Source: Plotosus lineatus | Lineage: Eukaryota; Chordata; Actinopteri; Siluriformes; Plotosidae | NCBI GenBank assembly: GCA_024760905.1 | Contig: CM045735.1 | Span: forward strand, 6,039,661-6,103,660 | Length of the DNA: 64,000 nucleotides | Reading direction: 5' to 3' | In this document: positions 35,165 through 46,076 of the stretch, piece by piece | How the letters are laid out: each line of letters opens with the position of its first letter | How positions within the stretch are numbered: position 1 is the first letter of the stretch | Position numbers and translations under genes: made by a program | The notes under the pieces: generated by a model | Seen by the model: the letters and a program-made list of their open reading frames with translations, nothing else | Databases searched by the model: none | What the model was told of the DNA's origin: nothing

Positions 35165-35452
35165 ATTCTCTGAATCGCTTAATCCTGATTAGGGTCGTGG
35201 GGAGGCTGGTGCCCATCTCAGACGACTCTGGGTGAGGGCAGGATACACCCTGGACAGCTCGCAAGACCAACACTTAACCATTTATACTCACACATAGGGT
35301 TGACTTGGAACCGCCAACTAACCCACTGTTGATGTTTTTGGATTGTGGGAGGAAACCCAGCAAGCACAGGGAGACGCCGAGCTGGGAATCGAACCCAGGA
35401 CCTTCTTGCTTTGAGGCCGACGTGCTATCCACTACGTCACCATGCCACCCTT
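35165..35452 (-). repeat. S2 SINE copy
   Basis: Tail CTTAATCCTGATTAGGGTCG, GTACACCCTGG-like GGATACACCCTGGACAGCTC, core TTTGGATTGTGGGAGGAAAC, head GGGAATCGAACCCAGGACC and CCACTACGTCACCATGCC. Faces the previous copy tail to tail. Confidence 0.8.
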
Positions 35453-35644
35453 TCATTAAAACAATATACGTACTGTATATTATATTATTATGAAATAATA
35501 TTTTGCCTGCTGTTGTTGGTTTTGTCCAGCAGGTGGCGCTTCGACTTCACCGCTTTTCTTGAACATATAGCGGAAGAGATCCAAAGGAAATGCACAAATC
35601 CCTTATTTGTATGTTTGGGTTTGTTTTTCTTTTGCGCTGTATGA

Positions 35645-35915
35645 TGGGAAGTTAGTTGGTAGCCAGCATGTTCCCCTTCCAAACAAGAAGGTGCTGGGTT
35701 CAAGTTCTGGGTTCAAGTTGTGGGTGGAGGTGTTTTCTGTGTGCAGTTTGCATGTTCTCCTTGTGCTTGTGTAAGTTTCCTGCTACAGTCCAAACACATG
35801 CATACAGCTGTTTCAAATTGACCCGGGTGGGTGTGCCTTGCTTGCTTCACCTGGTGTTGGCTGAGACAGATTCAGGGTCAAATAAAAGTGTCCATCGATG
35901 TCTGTCAAACGGTTC
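35645..35915 (+). repeat. S2 SINE copy, head duplicated
   Basis: Head AAGGTGCTGGGTTCAAGTTC with GGGTTCAAGTT occurring twice. Core GTGCAGTTTGCATGTTCTCC, truncated tail GTTGGCTGAGACAGATTC. Confidence 0.65.
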
Positions 35916-35934
35916 GAAAAGTTAACTTTCATTC

Positions 35935-36155
35935 TCACTCATTTAATCCTCCTAGGGTTGTAGGAAGGCCAGGTGTACCCTAAACAGTTCCTCAGACTAT
36001 CACAGGACCAACACATTCATGCACACATACACCCAAGGCCAATTTAGCGCAGCCAGTTAGCTACGGTGTTATGTCTTGGACTGTGGGAGGAAGCGTTCTG
36101 CAGGAAGGCCTTTGTAATGTGGGGCGGATGTTCGAACCACCATGCCACCCCTGTC
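35935..36155 (-). repeat. S2 SINE copy, truncated
   Basis: Tail TTAATCCTCCTAGGGTTGTA, GGTGTACCCTAAACAGTTCC, GCCAATTTAGCGCAGCCAGT, core GGACTGTGGGAGGAAGCG, head trace CGAACCACCATGCCACCC. Confidence 0.65.
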
Positions 36156-36344
36156 CACAAACCTTTGACCGTGGAGGTATGTATGAATCTGAAACTGTAC
36201 CGAAGTCCTCAACACTATTTCTCCAGAAACATGGAACAGTGGGGTTTTCCCACTGGGTTTTCCGTGGGGTGGTGTTGCGGGCTTTCGCAGATGTTGGCTC
36301 AATGCATGTGTGGTGCGGTATGCTATCGTGGAAATATTAGCCTG

Positions 36345-36790
36345 GGCTGAAAAAGAAAAGAAAGTAGAAAGTCTTGGAAAGCACAGACCTCCGCCAAGGA
36401 CAACAGTCGACTCTTCTATGAGACGCAACACTGCAACTGCAAATGCTTTAATATTCCAGAATGATTAGACCCAGCGTACATGTGTCTCCTTGAGAGAAAC
36501 CGGTACGTACCGCATGCAAACTCATTAGATTTGTATATTTGCTGTATTGTGTTACTATTTAATGGTATTGCCATCTACTGGATCGTAAGATGTATAGTGT
36601 TGTTGAGCGCAGGCTATATCGTGCAGTGTCAGCAGAAGTGCTCCAGGACTTGGATCTCGTCCAAAATTTAATGGGTTCTTCCTTGGCCCATACTACTCTT
36701 TTTTCCCACCAAGTTTCATGGAAATCAAGTACAGTATATAAGTTTTGCACAGGAATACTTTGAGTCACACAAACAAACAGGCAAACACAC
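36345..36790 (+). repeat. Dispersed repeat R5, copy 1 (possible LINE 3' end)
   Basis: Begins near AAAGCACAGACCTCCGCCAA and ends near CACCAAGTTTCATGGAAATC and CACAAACAAACAGGCAAAC. I recall the latter phrase from 3' regions of teleost LINEs. Its opening part (agagtgCAAACCTTCGCCAAG) recurs at 51225. Confidence 0.4.
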
Positions 36791-36807
36791 TGCACCAAAC
36801 ACATAAG

Positions 36808-37016
36808 CACGATGGCGTAGTGAGGAGGTCTGCCTTAGAGCAAGAAGGTTCTGGGTCCGAGTCTCGGGCTTGGCAGGAATGTGTATGTGTGGAGTTTGCA
36901 TGTTCTCCCTATGCTTGTGTGGGTTTAATCCGGGTGCTTCGGTTTCCTCCGACAGTCCAAAGACGTGCATGGTAGGCGAATTGGCTTGAAATGGTGACGT
37001 GTGTGTTGGCGCTCCA
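36808..37016 (+). repeat. S2 SINE, cut by the foldback element
   Basis: Head AAGAAGGTTCTGGGTCCGAG, core GTGGAGTTTGCATGTTCTCC and TCGGTTTCCTCCGACAGTCC. It stops after GTGTGTGTTGGCGCT, where the foldback begins. Confidence 0.7.
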
Positions 37017-37234
37017 CCGAATGTAGGCGCTTGTCGCAAGTGACGTATGGTTTTTTTTTTTTAAGACAAAGCGCGGCTTATCCAGACTACCGATCTTTCA
37101 AGTGAGCAAGTGTGCGTTGAATACTTGTTTAGTACTCAACTTTCACTTGGTCACGTGAAAGATCGGAAGTCTGGATAAGCCGCGCTTTGTCTCACAAGCA
37201 CCATACGTCACTTGCGACAAGCGCCTACATTCGG
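37017..37234. mobile_element. 218-bp foldback (long hairpin) element
   Basis: The left arm (37017-37123) and right arm (37129-37234) are inverted repeats. The outer 35 bp match perfectly (CCGAATGTAGGCGCTTGTCG... against its inverse). The next part differs because the left arm has an 11-T run where the right has CTTGTG. A further 24 bp match perfectly (AGACAAAGCGCGGCTTATCC...), then about 30 bp with few mismatches. The central GTTGAATAC/GTACTCAAC extends the stem to a loop of about 8 nt. No ORF and no clear target duplication are present. Confidence 0.8.
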
Positions 37235-37239
37235 TTTTT

Positions 37240-38325
37240 GGCCTCTACAAGCACTTTGGATAATAAATCAACGTTATTTAGTTGTTTGGGTATTCCAGAT
37301 GTAGGTTATGCCCCTTCATCCTCGTAGTCGGCGGCTACATGCGAAGCTGCTATGTCGTATTAAAGGTTGAGTCAAGTTCAGCATTTCAATTCTCCGCTAC
37401 ATGGTCTTACTTCCATAAATTCTGTCTTCACAGTAATAACATATTTCCGTACAAGTTTTCTAAACACACTCATGCATTATCTCAGATTAAAATGTCATGA
37501 GTCAGTGTGTATCCTCGATCATTTTTGGATGATGTACTGCCCCCGCAGGCCTTGCTGTGTCCACCTGCTTTGATGCTTTCCAGAAATAGGCTTTGGGGGA
37601 GGGGTGGGGGACCCTGCGCTTTTCCTTGCTGCAAACCCACATCTTATTAAACTTCTTCTGAGGTCACACAGGTACAGAGTTGCCGGGCGACGGAGGAACG
37701 TCTCATTCAAACATGCCGCAGAGAGTTAGTCGACGGTCTGACAATCTTGCTCGCTAGCTCCAACACATGCCCCGAGGACTATTAAAGGTTTACGCCGAAA
37801 ATATGGTGTTGAAGAGACACGAGCAGTCACAGACCAAGCTGTAAAATTCAATGAGCTTTGGCACTGGTGAGTCAGATGCCCATTAACACACAAGCTGGCA
37901 TTCTGTCAAGGGACTGACTCTACCCGAAGAGCCTTTATGGCTGTAGTGGTCTGTCCTGCTCTGTTTAGTATCTTGGCTTCCTGAATTCGCAGAGTCTGTG
38001 CATATGTGTCTGGGTAGGTTTCTCTCAGGTCCTCTTGTTTTCCTTGCGCTTCTCAAAAACATGACAGTTGGTGGGCTGGATAGATTCCATCTAGGTGTGC
38101 ACAAGCATGTGCAATAAATATGGGTGCATATATATGCAGTGCTTCGTGGATAGACTGGAGATCCACTCCCAGATCGATCCTGACCCTGACAAGGAAGTGT
38201 GTAGTGACCGTGGATGTCACACCTCCAAACCTTACACATACATAATGTATCACCACAAACTCCACCAATCCCTTCTTTGGATTATTTCTCTGTGGAAGCC
38301 CTTTCGAGTTCTCTCCTAACACCAG
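37240..38325. other. No recognisable gene or repeat
   Basis: Unique-looking sequence. ORFs here are short and unrecognised. Confidence 0.4.
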
Positions 38326-38560
38326 GGGACGGTACAGTGGCGTATTGGTTACCATATGTGCCTCACGCCAAAAAGGTTGTGGGTTCGAGTCTTGAGTTTT
38401 TACATGGAGCTTGTATGTTCTCCCGATGCTTGCATGGGTTTCCTCCAGGTACTCCAATTTCCTCCCACAGCCCAAAGGGTGTATCCTGCCTTCGCCCAAT
38501 ATTGGCTGAGATAGGCTTCAGCCTCCTTGTAACCCTAATAGGATCAAGGGTGCACAATCG
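38326..38560 (+). repeat. S2 SINE copy
   Basis: Head GGACGGTACAGTGGCGTATT and AAGGTTGTGGGTTCGAGTC, core CATGGGTTTCCTCCAGGTAC, tail CCAATATTGGCTGAGATAGG, ending AACCCTAATAGGATCAAG. Confidence 0.75.
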
Positions 38561-38834
38561 CCATGATCTCTGTGATTCAAAAAAGCGTGGAGCTTCACGA
38601 TTTATGAGTACGTTAGGAGCATGACCTGGGTTTAAAAAAGGGGCAGCTCACATTCAAGTGATGAAACTTTAAGAAATTGTGTTGCCAAGTTCATCAAGAT
38701 CCGTTATAACGGTGCATCAAGTTCTGTTATGCTCTGTGAAGGTCTGTTAAGCACCACTACACACTCTACCATGCTTCACACATTCTATCATGATTGACAT
38801 CAAAGCATAATACATTGTAATACTATCAAAAACC

Positions 38835-39640
38835 AGAGCGATCATCACGAATTCACTCAGCTCCCTCAACATCATCATGAATCCACTAAGTTCCTTCAGG
38901 ATTATCACGAATCCACTAAGTTTCATCAAGATCATCACGAATCCAGTAAGTTCCCACAAGATTATTACGAATCTGCTCAGTTCCCTCAAGATCACCACGA
39001 ATCCACTAAGTTCTCTCAGGATCATCATGAATCCAGTAAGTTTCCACAAGATTATTACAAATCTGCTAAGTTCCCTCAAGATCACCACGAATCCACCAAG
39101 TTCCCTCAAGATCATCACGAATCCGCCAAGTTCCCTCAAGATCATCACAAATCCACCAAGTTCCCTCAAGATCATCACGAATCCACTAAGTTCCCCCAGG
39201 ATCATCACGAATTCACTAAGTTACCTCAAGATCATCACGAATCCACCAAGTTCCCTCAAGATCATCACGAATCCACCAAGTTCCCTCAAGATCGTCACGA
39301 ATCCACCAAGTTCCCTCAACATCATCACGAATCCACTAAGTTCCCTCAGGATCATCACGAATTCACTAAGTTCCCTCAAGATCATCATGAATCCAGTAAG
39401 TTCCCACAAGATTATTACGAATCCGCTAAGTCCCCTCAGGATCATCACGAATCCACTAAGTTCCTTCAAGATCATCACAATTCTGCCAAGTTACCTCAGA
39501 ATCATCACGAATCCAATAAGTTATTTCATTGTTGGCCCCGTCGATCTCAAAAGATCGTGGGGGAGGGTGGGGTTTGTCCCCAGGTCTTCCTCAAGTTACC
39601 TCAAGATCATCACAAATCCACTAAGTTTCCACAAGATCGT
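38835..39640. repeat. 30-bp minisatellite, ~25 units
   Basis: The unit is AAGTTCCCTCAAGATCATCA plus CGAATCCACT, repeated head to tail from about 38842 to 39525. Variants include CCACAAGATTATTACGAATC. A 65-bp unique insert at 39525-39590 precedes two or three more units. Because 30 is a multiple of three and the unit lacks stops in one frame per strand, long ORFs run through it (NPLSSLKIIT on +). I treat these as incidental. Confidence 0.9.
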
Positions 39641-39689
39641 CATGATTTAATACCAGGGCCACCCACTCTCATCAAGCCAAGTTAAAGCC

Positions 39690-40450
39690 AGGGTAAGTTG
39701 TTTATTAAAGATATGTAAACAAATACTTTCTGACCAATCAGAATCAAGCGTGCTGTGGCATCAACTGTAAATATTGATTCAATGCATTGCAGTTCAAATC
39801 TATTTTCATTAACCTTGATAATCTTTTCTCTGGAGACTGATAATATAAATCTGGTTTAATTTGAGAACCCACTGGGCCTTAAATACTAACATTGCCGACA
39901 CTAACTGTAGTATTATTGTTACGGTGTTATTATCCGTTGTTTTTCTGACTCTATGATCTGTGGTTGTGTGCTGCAGTGCAGTAAGTGACATTCTGTGGGA
40001 TTAGCGGGCTGCTCTCTCATGCATCGTATTGTTTTGTATACTCTTAAAGGTCCAAGGCTTGTTTTTAATTAAATTTAATGCTACCTTATTCCCTTTGAGT
40101 TGACAACTGTGTGTCTGGTATATGGATGAAGGTAATGGCAGTATAATTTCAAAGGCAGGACAGTCTTCCGAGACCAGTAGATACCTGCATTCCCAGCAGG
40201 TATGCTCCTCAGGAACAGCATCCCAAACAGTCCTCTATTATCCCGCATCTTCACATGTCTATTGTTTTCTTTTCCAAACTTGCTTTTGGTTCTCAGGAGA
40301 AGAAAGGTCCATGACCCAATATTCGAAATATGAAAAACTGCCTGAAGGAACTGATGAGAGCTCGAGATACAACACCATCTGTCTTGGCTATAGTAAGCCT
40401 GGCCCAAATGAGATGAAGTTAAATCTTTATCTTTTACAGTCTGTATTTAC
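39690..40450. other. No recognisable gene or repeat
   Basis: Unique-looking sequence between two tandem arrays. Short ORFs show no known family. Confidence 0.4.
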
Positions 40451-40454
40451 TTTA

Positions 40455-41310
40455 TAAATGACCATACTGTCCGTCCATCCCTCCATCGATTCAATGATCC
40501 ATCCAGACAGCCATCTTTCCAATCATTAATCTATCTATCCATTCAGTCAACCATTTTTCCATCCACACATCCATCCATCCATCTCTCCATTCATTGATTC
40601 AGTGTCCCATCCAGCCATCCATCCTTCCAATCATTAATCTATCCATTCATTCAGTCAACCATTTATCCATCCATCCATCCATCCATTGATTCAGTGATCC
40701 ATCCAGACAGCCATCTTTCCAATCATTAATCTATCCATTCATTCAGTCAACCATTTATCCATCCATTCATCCATCCATTCATTGATTCAGTTATCCATCC
40801 AGCCAGCCATCCTTCCAATCATTAATCTATCTATCCATTCAGTCAACCATTTTTCCATCCACACATCCATCCATCCATCTCTCCATTCATTGATTCAGTG
40901 TTCCATCCAGCCATCCATCCTTCCAATCATTAATTTATCCATTCATTTGGTCAACTATTTGTCCATCCATGCATGCATCTGTCCAGCCATCTATCAATTC
41001 ATTATTTTATTCATCCAATCATTCATCCACCCATTCAGTCAACCATTTTTCCATCCACACATCCACCCATCCATCTCTCCATTCATTGATTCAGTGATCT
41101 ATCCAGCCATCCATCCTTCCAATCATTAATCTATCCATTCATTCAGTCAACCATTTATCCATCCATGCATCCATCTGTCCAGCCATCTATCAATTCATTG
41201 TTTTATCCATCCAATCATTCATCCACCCATTCAACCAATCATTTTTTCATCCACACATCCATCAATCCATCCATCCAATCATTCATCCATTCATTCATCC
41301 ACTTTCTATA
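40455..41310. repeat. (ATCC)n-based higher-order repeat
   Basis: Tetranucleotides ATCC are organised in longer units, roughly 100-110 bp. They share CCAATCATTAATCTATC, CCATTCAGTCAACCATTT and CATTGATTCAGTG, each seen five or more times. This is a minisatellite evolved from a microsatellite. Confidence 0.9.
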
Positions 41311-41704
41311 CAGTCTTATATAGTCAATCAAGGTCATGGAGGAAGTTGGAGCTAATCTCAGTCAACTTTGAGTGAGACGTGGGGTGACGTGTGTTTAAGA
41401 ATCTAATAAAGGCCAATCGGAATGGGACTCGTGCTACTCTATACTTTCTTTATAAATGTTTGAGTTCATGGGTTGCCAGATTGGAGTCACCAGCATACGT
41501 ATGTTAAAATATTAACACTGTATTAGCAAAATTCCTTATAAAACAGTTAATGTAAATTATAGATGTGGGAAAGGGGGATTAAGAAATGGATAATATCTGT
41601 ACGATTTGTTGAACTTAATGTTACTCAGTCTCTCTCTTCCCACTATAATAAAATCCCACCTCCCAAAAAAAAAAAAAAGATTTTTTTTTTATGTTTCAAG
41701 TCTT

Positions 41705-42025
41705 TGCGGCACGGTGGCGTAGTTGTTAGCACTTCTGCCTCACAGTGAGAAGGTCCCGGGTTCCTGTGGCATTTCTGTGAGGTGTTCGCATGTTCTCACC
41801 ATGCTTGGGTCTGTTTCCTCTGGGTGCTCTGGTTTGCTCCATCAGTCCAAGACACGCACATTAAGTTAAACGAACATTCTCGATTTTTCCTTAGGTGTGA
41901 GTGTGAAAAGGTGTTTGTGTTGGCCTGTGATGTAATGACGAGCTGTTCAAAGTGTAACCAGTCTTTTCCCAGACTCAGTTTTAATGGGCTCCAGACTCCC
42001 TACGATCCCAATAAAATGTTATTAG
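41705..42025 (+). repeat. S2 SINE copy
   Basis: Head GCGGCACGGTGGCGTAGTTG and GCCTCACAGTGAGAAGG, core GGTTTGCTCCATCAGTCC, tail TTTAATGGGCTCCAGACTCC and CGATCCCAATAAAATG. A (GT)n run follows at 42033. Confidence 0.75.
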
Positions 42026-42164
42026 TTTCATTGTGTGTGTGTGTGTGTGTGTGTATGTGATTAGAGATGAGCTTAGGATGGAAAATCTGGCAACCCTAGT
42101 TAAAGATGCTAAATATTCTCACTTCCTCTTGCATATAAAAAAACAGCTGGTGTTTTGTAACAGC

Positions 42165-42318
42165 CAGTTAGGCTACTGAGCAAGTTTTTGAAATGTAGAA
42201 GGAAACCAGACTATCTGGAGGGAACTCAAGCACGAATGGGCTCCTCGGACCCAGGATTCGAACCGGATTTTCTTGCTGTGAGACAGACCTAACCGCTTCG
42301 TGACCGTGCCTCCCGCAT
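42165..42318 (-). repeat. S2 SINE fragment
   Basis: Core GAAGGAAACCAGACTATCTG, head GATTCGAACCGGATTTTCTT, ending CTTCGTGACCGTGCCTCCC. Confidence 0.6.
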
Positions 42319-42486
42319 ATTACATGGTTACTTTAAAAATGAAATAGCTAGTACGTACATATAGCAGGATGGAAGCGTTTCAGTTCTGTGTCCGAAACCT
42401 TCTCTAGAGAACCCAGCATTCCTTAAAGTTACAATTTATCCATATTAATATGATAAAACATAAAAAAACAGGATTATTTGACAATA

Positions 42487-43012
42487 CAGGGAACCCTCAC
42501 TTTGTGCCGTTAACTGGGACGAAGATCCCCACGCGATCATCGAAATCCGCGAAGTAGGATCCCCCCTCCCCCCCCGACTGATGTATACTTTACATACATG
42601 TATATGTGTATATAATATCAATAAACACATATTCAATGCTATAAATACTTATAATAACAATTAAACATTAAAAAACAATGAAATATAAATACACACACGT
42701 ACAGACGTGCGCGTGCACACACACACACATATGCACGCGCACGCACTCAGATGCGCACCTCACAAAAATGTAACTAGTTTTGATGGGAGGTTTTGGGTTG
42801 TTTTTTTTGCTTTGTGTTGTTTTAGAGGTTTTTTGTTTTTGTTTTTTTTTGCATAATTGGCCTTGTTTTTGTGGTATTTTCCTTAACTTTTCCCCCTATT
42901 TTTCCTTAATTTCCTTATTTTTTTAATTCGATAAATATTAAAAAAAAAAAAAAAAAAAATGCGATGCACTGAAGCCGCATGAATTGAAGCGCGAAGTAGC
43001 GAGGGATCCCTG
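42487..43012 (-). mobile_element. TIR MITE, copy B (inverse of 3133-3579)
   Basis: The left end CAGGGAACCCTCACTTTG and the right end CGAAGTAGCGAGGGATCCCTG are inverted. They are flanked by TA at 42485 and 43013. Interior phrases TGCATAATTGGCCTTG and TTGTGGTATTTTCC are the inverse of those in the 3.1 kb copy. Non-coding; Tigger-like by termini and target. Confidence 0.7.
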
Positions 43013-43082
43013 TATTAATATCAAGCATCTGATTACTTGCTTGCTCTCCCTCGCTTTCTCTCAGTCTCTCCCTCTCTCTCGC

Positions 43083-43095
43083 ACACACACACACA

Positions 43096-43143
<48 letters not shown>
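43083..43143. repeat. (AC)n microsatellite
   Basis: AC run of about 60 bp with one CCC interruption. Confidence 0.95.
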
Positions 43144-43148
<5 letters not shown>

Positions 43149-43149
43149 C

Positions 43150-43790
43150 AAAATACACACTCAAAAGTCCCTGTGTAACCTTAGGATTTTACCCAGTCAT
43201 GCCCCACGGTTGTGTCATCTAAATTCGGGAAAATAGCAACACATCTTTACAAGAAGGTCTTCGCTCCCAACCTAAAAGAACCTGATTGATTGCCTGTCCC
43301 TGTCTCTGGGGTGCTTTGTTGCCTCTGTCACAGCACATCCCTCTTGCCATCCATCTTATCGTGTGAGTAAGGCGTACAGTGCCAGAGCGCTGTTTTGGTT
43401 TGCTCCTAAATAGAGTTGTTGATGAGGTTCCATGCTGAGTTGAAAGACGACGGGTGGGGGGGGACACACGACATGGTTATGTGCCTGAATCGAGGAAAGA
43501 AGTATTTGTTGAAGCCACGGCGCCAGCGAGACATCAAGAACAGTGATATTTGTTAGCAGGGGTGCCAGGCTCTGCTGGAGATTCAGGTGGCATGGGAGGA
43601 GGCGGGGTAACAGCAGGCTCAGGTAGCTAGCACTGCTGACTCAAGAAGCAGAAGGAACGCTTCCAGCACAGGTACCGCCAAACTGTAGCAGGAGCCGGAT
43701 TAAGAGCCAAGGCCGCTATGTAGCGCTACGTGACAGATATCAGCTTTCATCATAAAGAAATTCTAATTAATTTCTTCTAATTGCAAATTT
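43150..43790. other. No recognisable gene or repeat
   Basis: GC-moderate unique-looking sequence. A - strand ORF at 43219-43467 has no features I recognise. Confidence 0.4.
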
Positions 43791-43792
43791 GA

Positions 43793-44095
43793 GGCGGCGC
43801 AGTGGTGCAGCGGTTAGCACGTCTGCTTAATAGCAAGAAGTTTCCGCGGTTCATTTCTGTGTGGAGTTTGTATACTCACCATGTGCTTGCATGGGTTTCC
43901 TCGGGGCACTCCAGTTTCCTCCCACAATCCAAAAACATGCACATTAGACCAAGTGGATATTAAATAGTTGTATGTGTGTTAGCCCTGCGATGGCCTGGTG
44001 AGCTGGAGTTGTCCAGGGTGTACTCCACCCTAACCCAGAGTTGACTGAGATGGTCGCTAGCCTCCCCGTGACCCTAATTAGGATTAATCACCTTT
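43793..44095 (+). repeat. S2 SINE, full-length reference copy
   Basis: Head GAGGCGGCGCAGTGGTGCAG with an A-box-like CGGTTAGCACGTCTGC and a degenerate B box. Core CATGGGTTTCCTCGGGGCAC and TTTCCTCCCACAATCC. Middle GGCCTGGTGAGCTGGAGTTG. Tail CCGTGACCCTAATTAGGATT with an A-run. Confidence 0.85.
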
Positions 44096-44214
44096 GAAAA
44101 AAAAAAAAAAGAATGAAATCGCAAATTTGGTCACATGATCAGATTACTGTGTACAGAAACCACCAACCCCAATTCACTCACTCACTATTAGGGTTAAATG
44201 GGAAATCTGAATTC

Positions 44215-44290
44215 TGAAATGTCCATCTTAGCCAACACTGGATAAAGCCAGGTTACACCCTGAACAGCTCACCAGATTGAGACAGGCTGA
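44215..44290 (-). repeat. S2 SINE tail fragment
   Basis: Reads ATCTTAGCCAACACTGGATA and GTTACACCCTGAACAGCTCA. Confidence 0.6.
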
Positions 44291-44351
44291 GACACCGCGT
44301 TCCTCAGCTGCTACCAATCACTTTTGAAGTCCTGCAATAATAACTGATAAG

Positions 44352-44672
44352 CAGGGCTGCAGAGTGCCATGGTGAGTACGTTTGCTTCACAGCAAGAAGG
44401 TCCTGGGTTCGAATCCCGGGCTCGGAGTGTTTCTGTATGCGGTTCGTCGGCTCTCCTTCTGATTGCGTGGATCTGTTCTGTGTACTCTGGGTTCCTCCTA
44501 CAGTCCAAAAACCTGCACGTTAGCCTGACTGGTAGTTCCAAATTGCCCCAGGTGCGTGTGTTGGCCCTACAATGGCCTGCTGAGCTGTTCAGGGTGTAAC
44601 GTGCCCTCATTCAGAGTCATCCGAGATTAGCATCAGCCTCCCTGTGACCCTAATTAAAACTAAGCTAAAAGA
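44352..44672 (+). repeat. S2 SINE, full-length
   Basis: Head AGCAAGAAGGTCCTGGGTTC with a good B box GGTTCGAATCCC. Core TGGGTTCCTCCTACAGTCC. Tail CTCCCTGTGACCCTAATTAA. Confidence 0.85.
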
Positions 44673-44704
44673 TCATTCATTTTTTTGAACCACATAATTC
44701 AAAT

Positions 44705-44990
44705 TAGGTGCCCATCTCAGCCGACTCTGGCCGAGGACAGAGTACACCCTGGACAGCTCGGCAGGCCATCGCAGAACACAAACACGCTGACGGCTATGCA
44801 GCTACTCTTGTCGAAAGTCAGAAATGCTTCTTTTACATGAACGTCACACCATATAGACAGTGAGCAACAGTGAGGCCGGCCTTTGATAACCCAGTTAGTG
44901 CACTGGGGGGACAGCAGTGACAACCGTTGACGATGGGGCTTGAAACCCCAACCTTAGGATCGGCAATCCATCACCGAGCCACCACTTAAT
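44705..44990 (-). repeat. S3 SINE copy
   Basis: Inverted: CAGCCGACTCTGGCCGAGG, GAACACAAACACGCTGACGG, CTACTCTTGTCGAAAGTCAG, GGCCTTTGATAACCCAG, head CCCCAACCTTAGGATCGGC and GAGCCACCACTT. Confidence 0.8.
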
Positions 44991-44999
44991 TATAGTACC

Positions 45000-45303
45000 G
45001 TTACAGGGATGCTCAAGCCTATCTCAGCCAACTCTGTATATTCTGAATTGCTTGCCAGTCCATCACAGGACCAACAGACACACAAATTTCTATTGAAACA
45101 ATACTCACATCTTCACCTATGGCCAATTTGCCTAATGTCCCTGTCTGATGGAGGAAACCAGAGCATCCGGTGAAAACCCACACATGCATACGGAGAGAAA
45201 ATGAAAACGCCACAAAGAAACACCCTTGCTGAGTCCAGGACTCGAACTCAGGACCTTCTTGATGTGAGGCATCGGTGCTAAAGACTACGTCACCATAACA
45301 CCC
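45000..45303 (-). repeat. S2 SINE copy
   Basis: Tail GTTACAGGGATGCTCAAGCC, TATCTCAGCCAACTCTG. Core GATGGAGGAAACCAGAGCAT. Head CAGGACTCGAACTCAGGACC and ACTACGTCACCATAACACCC. Confidence 0.75.
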
Positions 45304-45337
45304 AATCGAAAATTAATGAAATAAAATCCTTCCCAGT

Positions 45338-45668
45338 GGGGCAATATGAGTCTCGTGGTATAGGGCACTGGATCGCTGAACGAAAGGTTGGGGGTTCGAG
45401 TCCCCACAAGGTTGTCACTGTCCTCCCCAGTGCAGATAACTGGGTTATCAAAGGCCAGCCATGTCTCTCACTGTCTATGGTGGGAGGTTCACGTAAAAAA
45501 AAAAAAAACATTGCTGACTTTCGACAAGAGAAACCGCAAAGCCGTCAGCGTGTTTCCACCCTGCGATGGCCAGAGTGTCCTCTGCCCTCGCCCGGAGTCG
45601 GCTGGGGTGGGCGCTAGCCTCCCCACAACCCTAATTAGGATTAAGCAGTTACAGAAAATTAACTGAAC
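45338..45668 (+). repeat. S3 SINE, near-complete
   Basis: Head GGCAATATGAGTCTCGTGGT and AAAGGTTGGGGGTTCGAGTC. Body CCATGTCTCTCACTGTCTAT, GACTTTCGACAAGAGAAACC. Tail ACAACCCTAATTAGGATTAA. Confidence 0.8.
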
Positions 45669-45669
45669 T

Positions 45670-46035
45670 GAAAAATCCTTCCCATCCAGGACTTACCGCC
45701 TTATTTACAGTACAGTACTCCGTTTGAAATCATTGTGCAGTGGGTGGAGTTAGACTCGGAGCTGGGATTGATGACTTTTGCTGCTGTTCTAACCGCAAAC
45801 TGGCAGGAAAAAGAAAGACAAGTAATTTCATGTTAACATATCAGACGCTGTACGGTATGTTAAACGTCCATGTGATTTGATCCACCGCGGTATGAGGACA
45901 CGGAACATTATTTTTTTGGTTTCCAAGCAGGGAAAATTAGAGGCCAGATAATTTATGCATTGTTAAATCTTTTGCTCGCTGCATTCACAGATCTGATTTA
46001 CAGTGTCAGAACAACCAGTCATAAACAAAAATGTG

Positions 46036-46076
<41 letters not shown>

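Noticed and set aside
38835..39640. CRISPR-like array of ~30-bp repeats
   Set aside because: Units are contiguous without unique spacers, and the genome is eukaryotic.
44370..44425. tRNA-like sequences with A and B boxes (also 45370, 47560, 51750)
   Set aside because: Each continues into a SINE body and shows no full cloverleaf; they are SINE heads, not tRNA genes.
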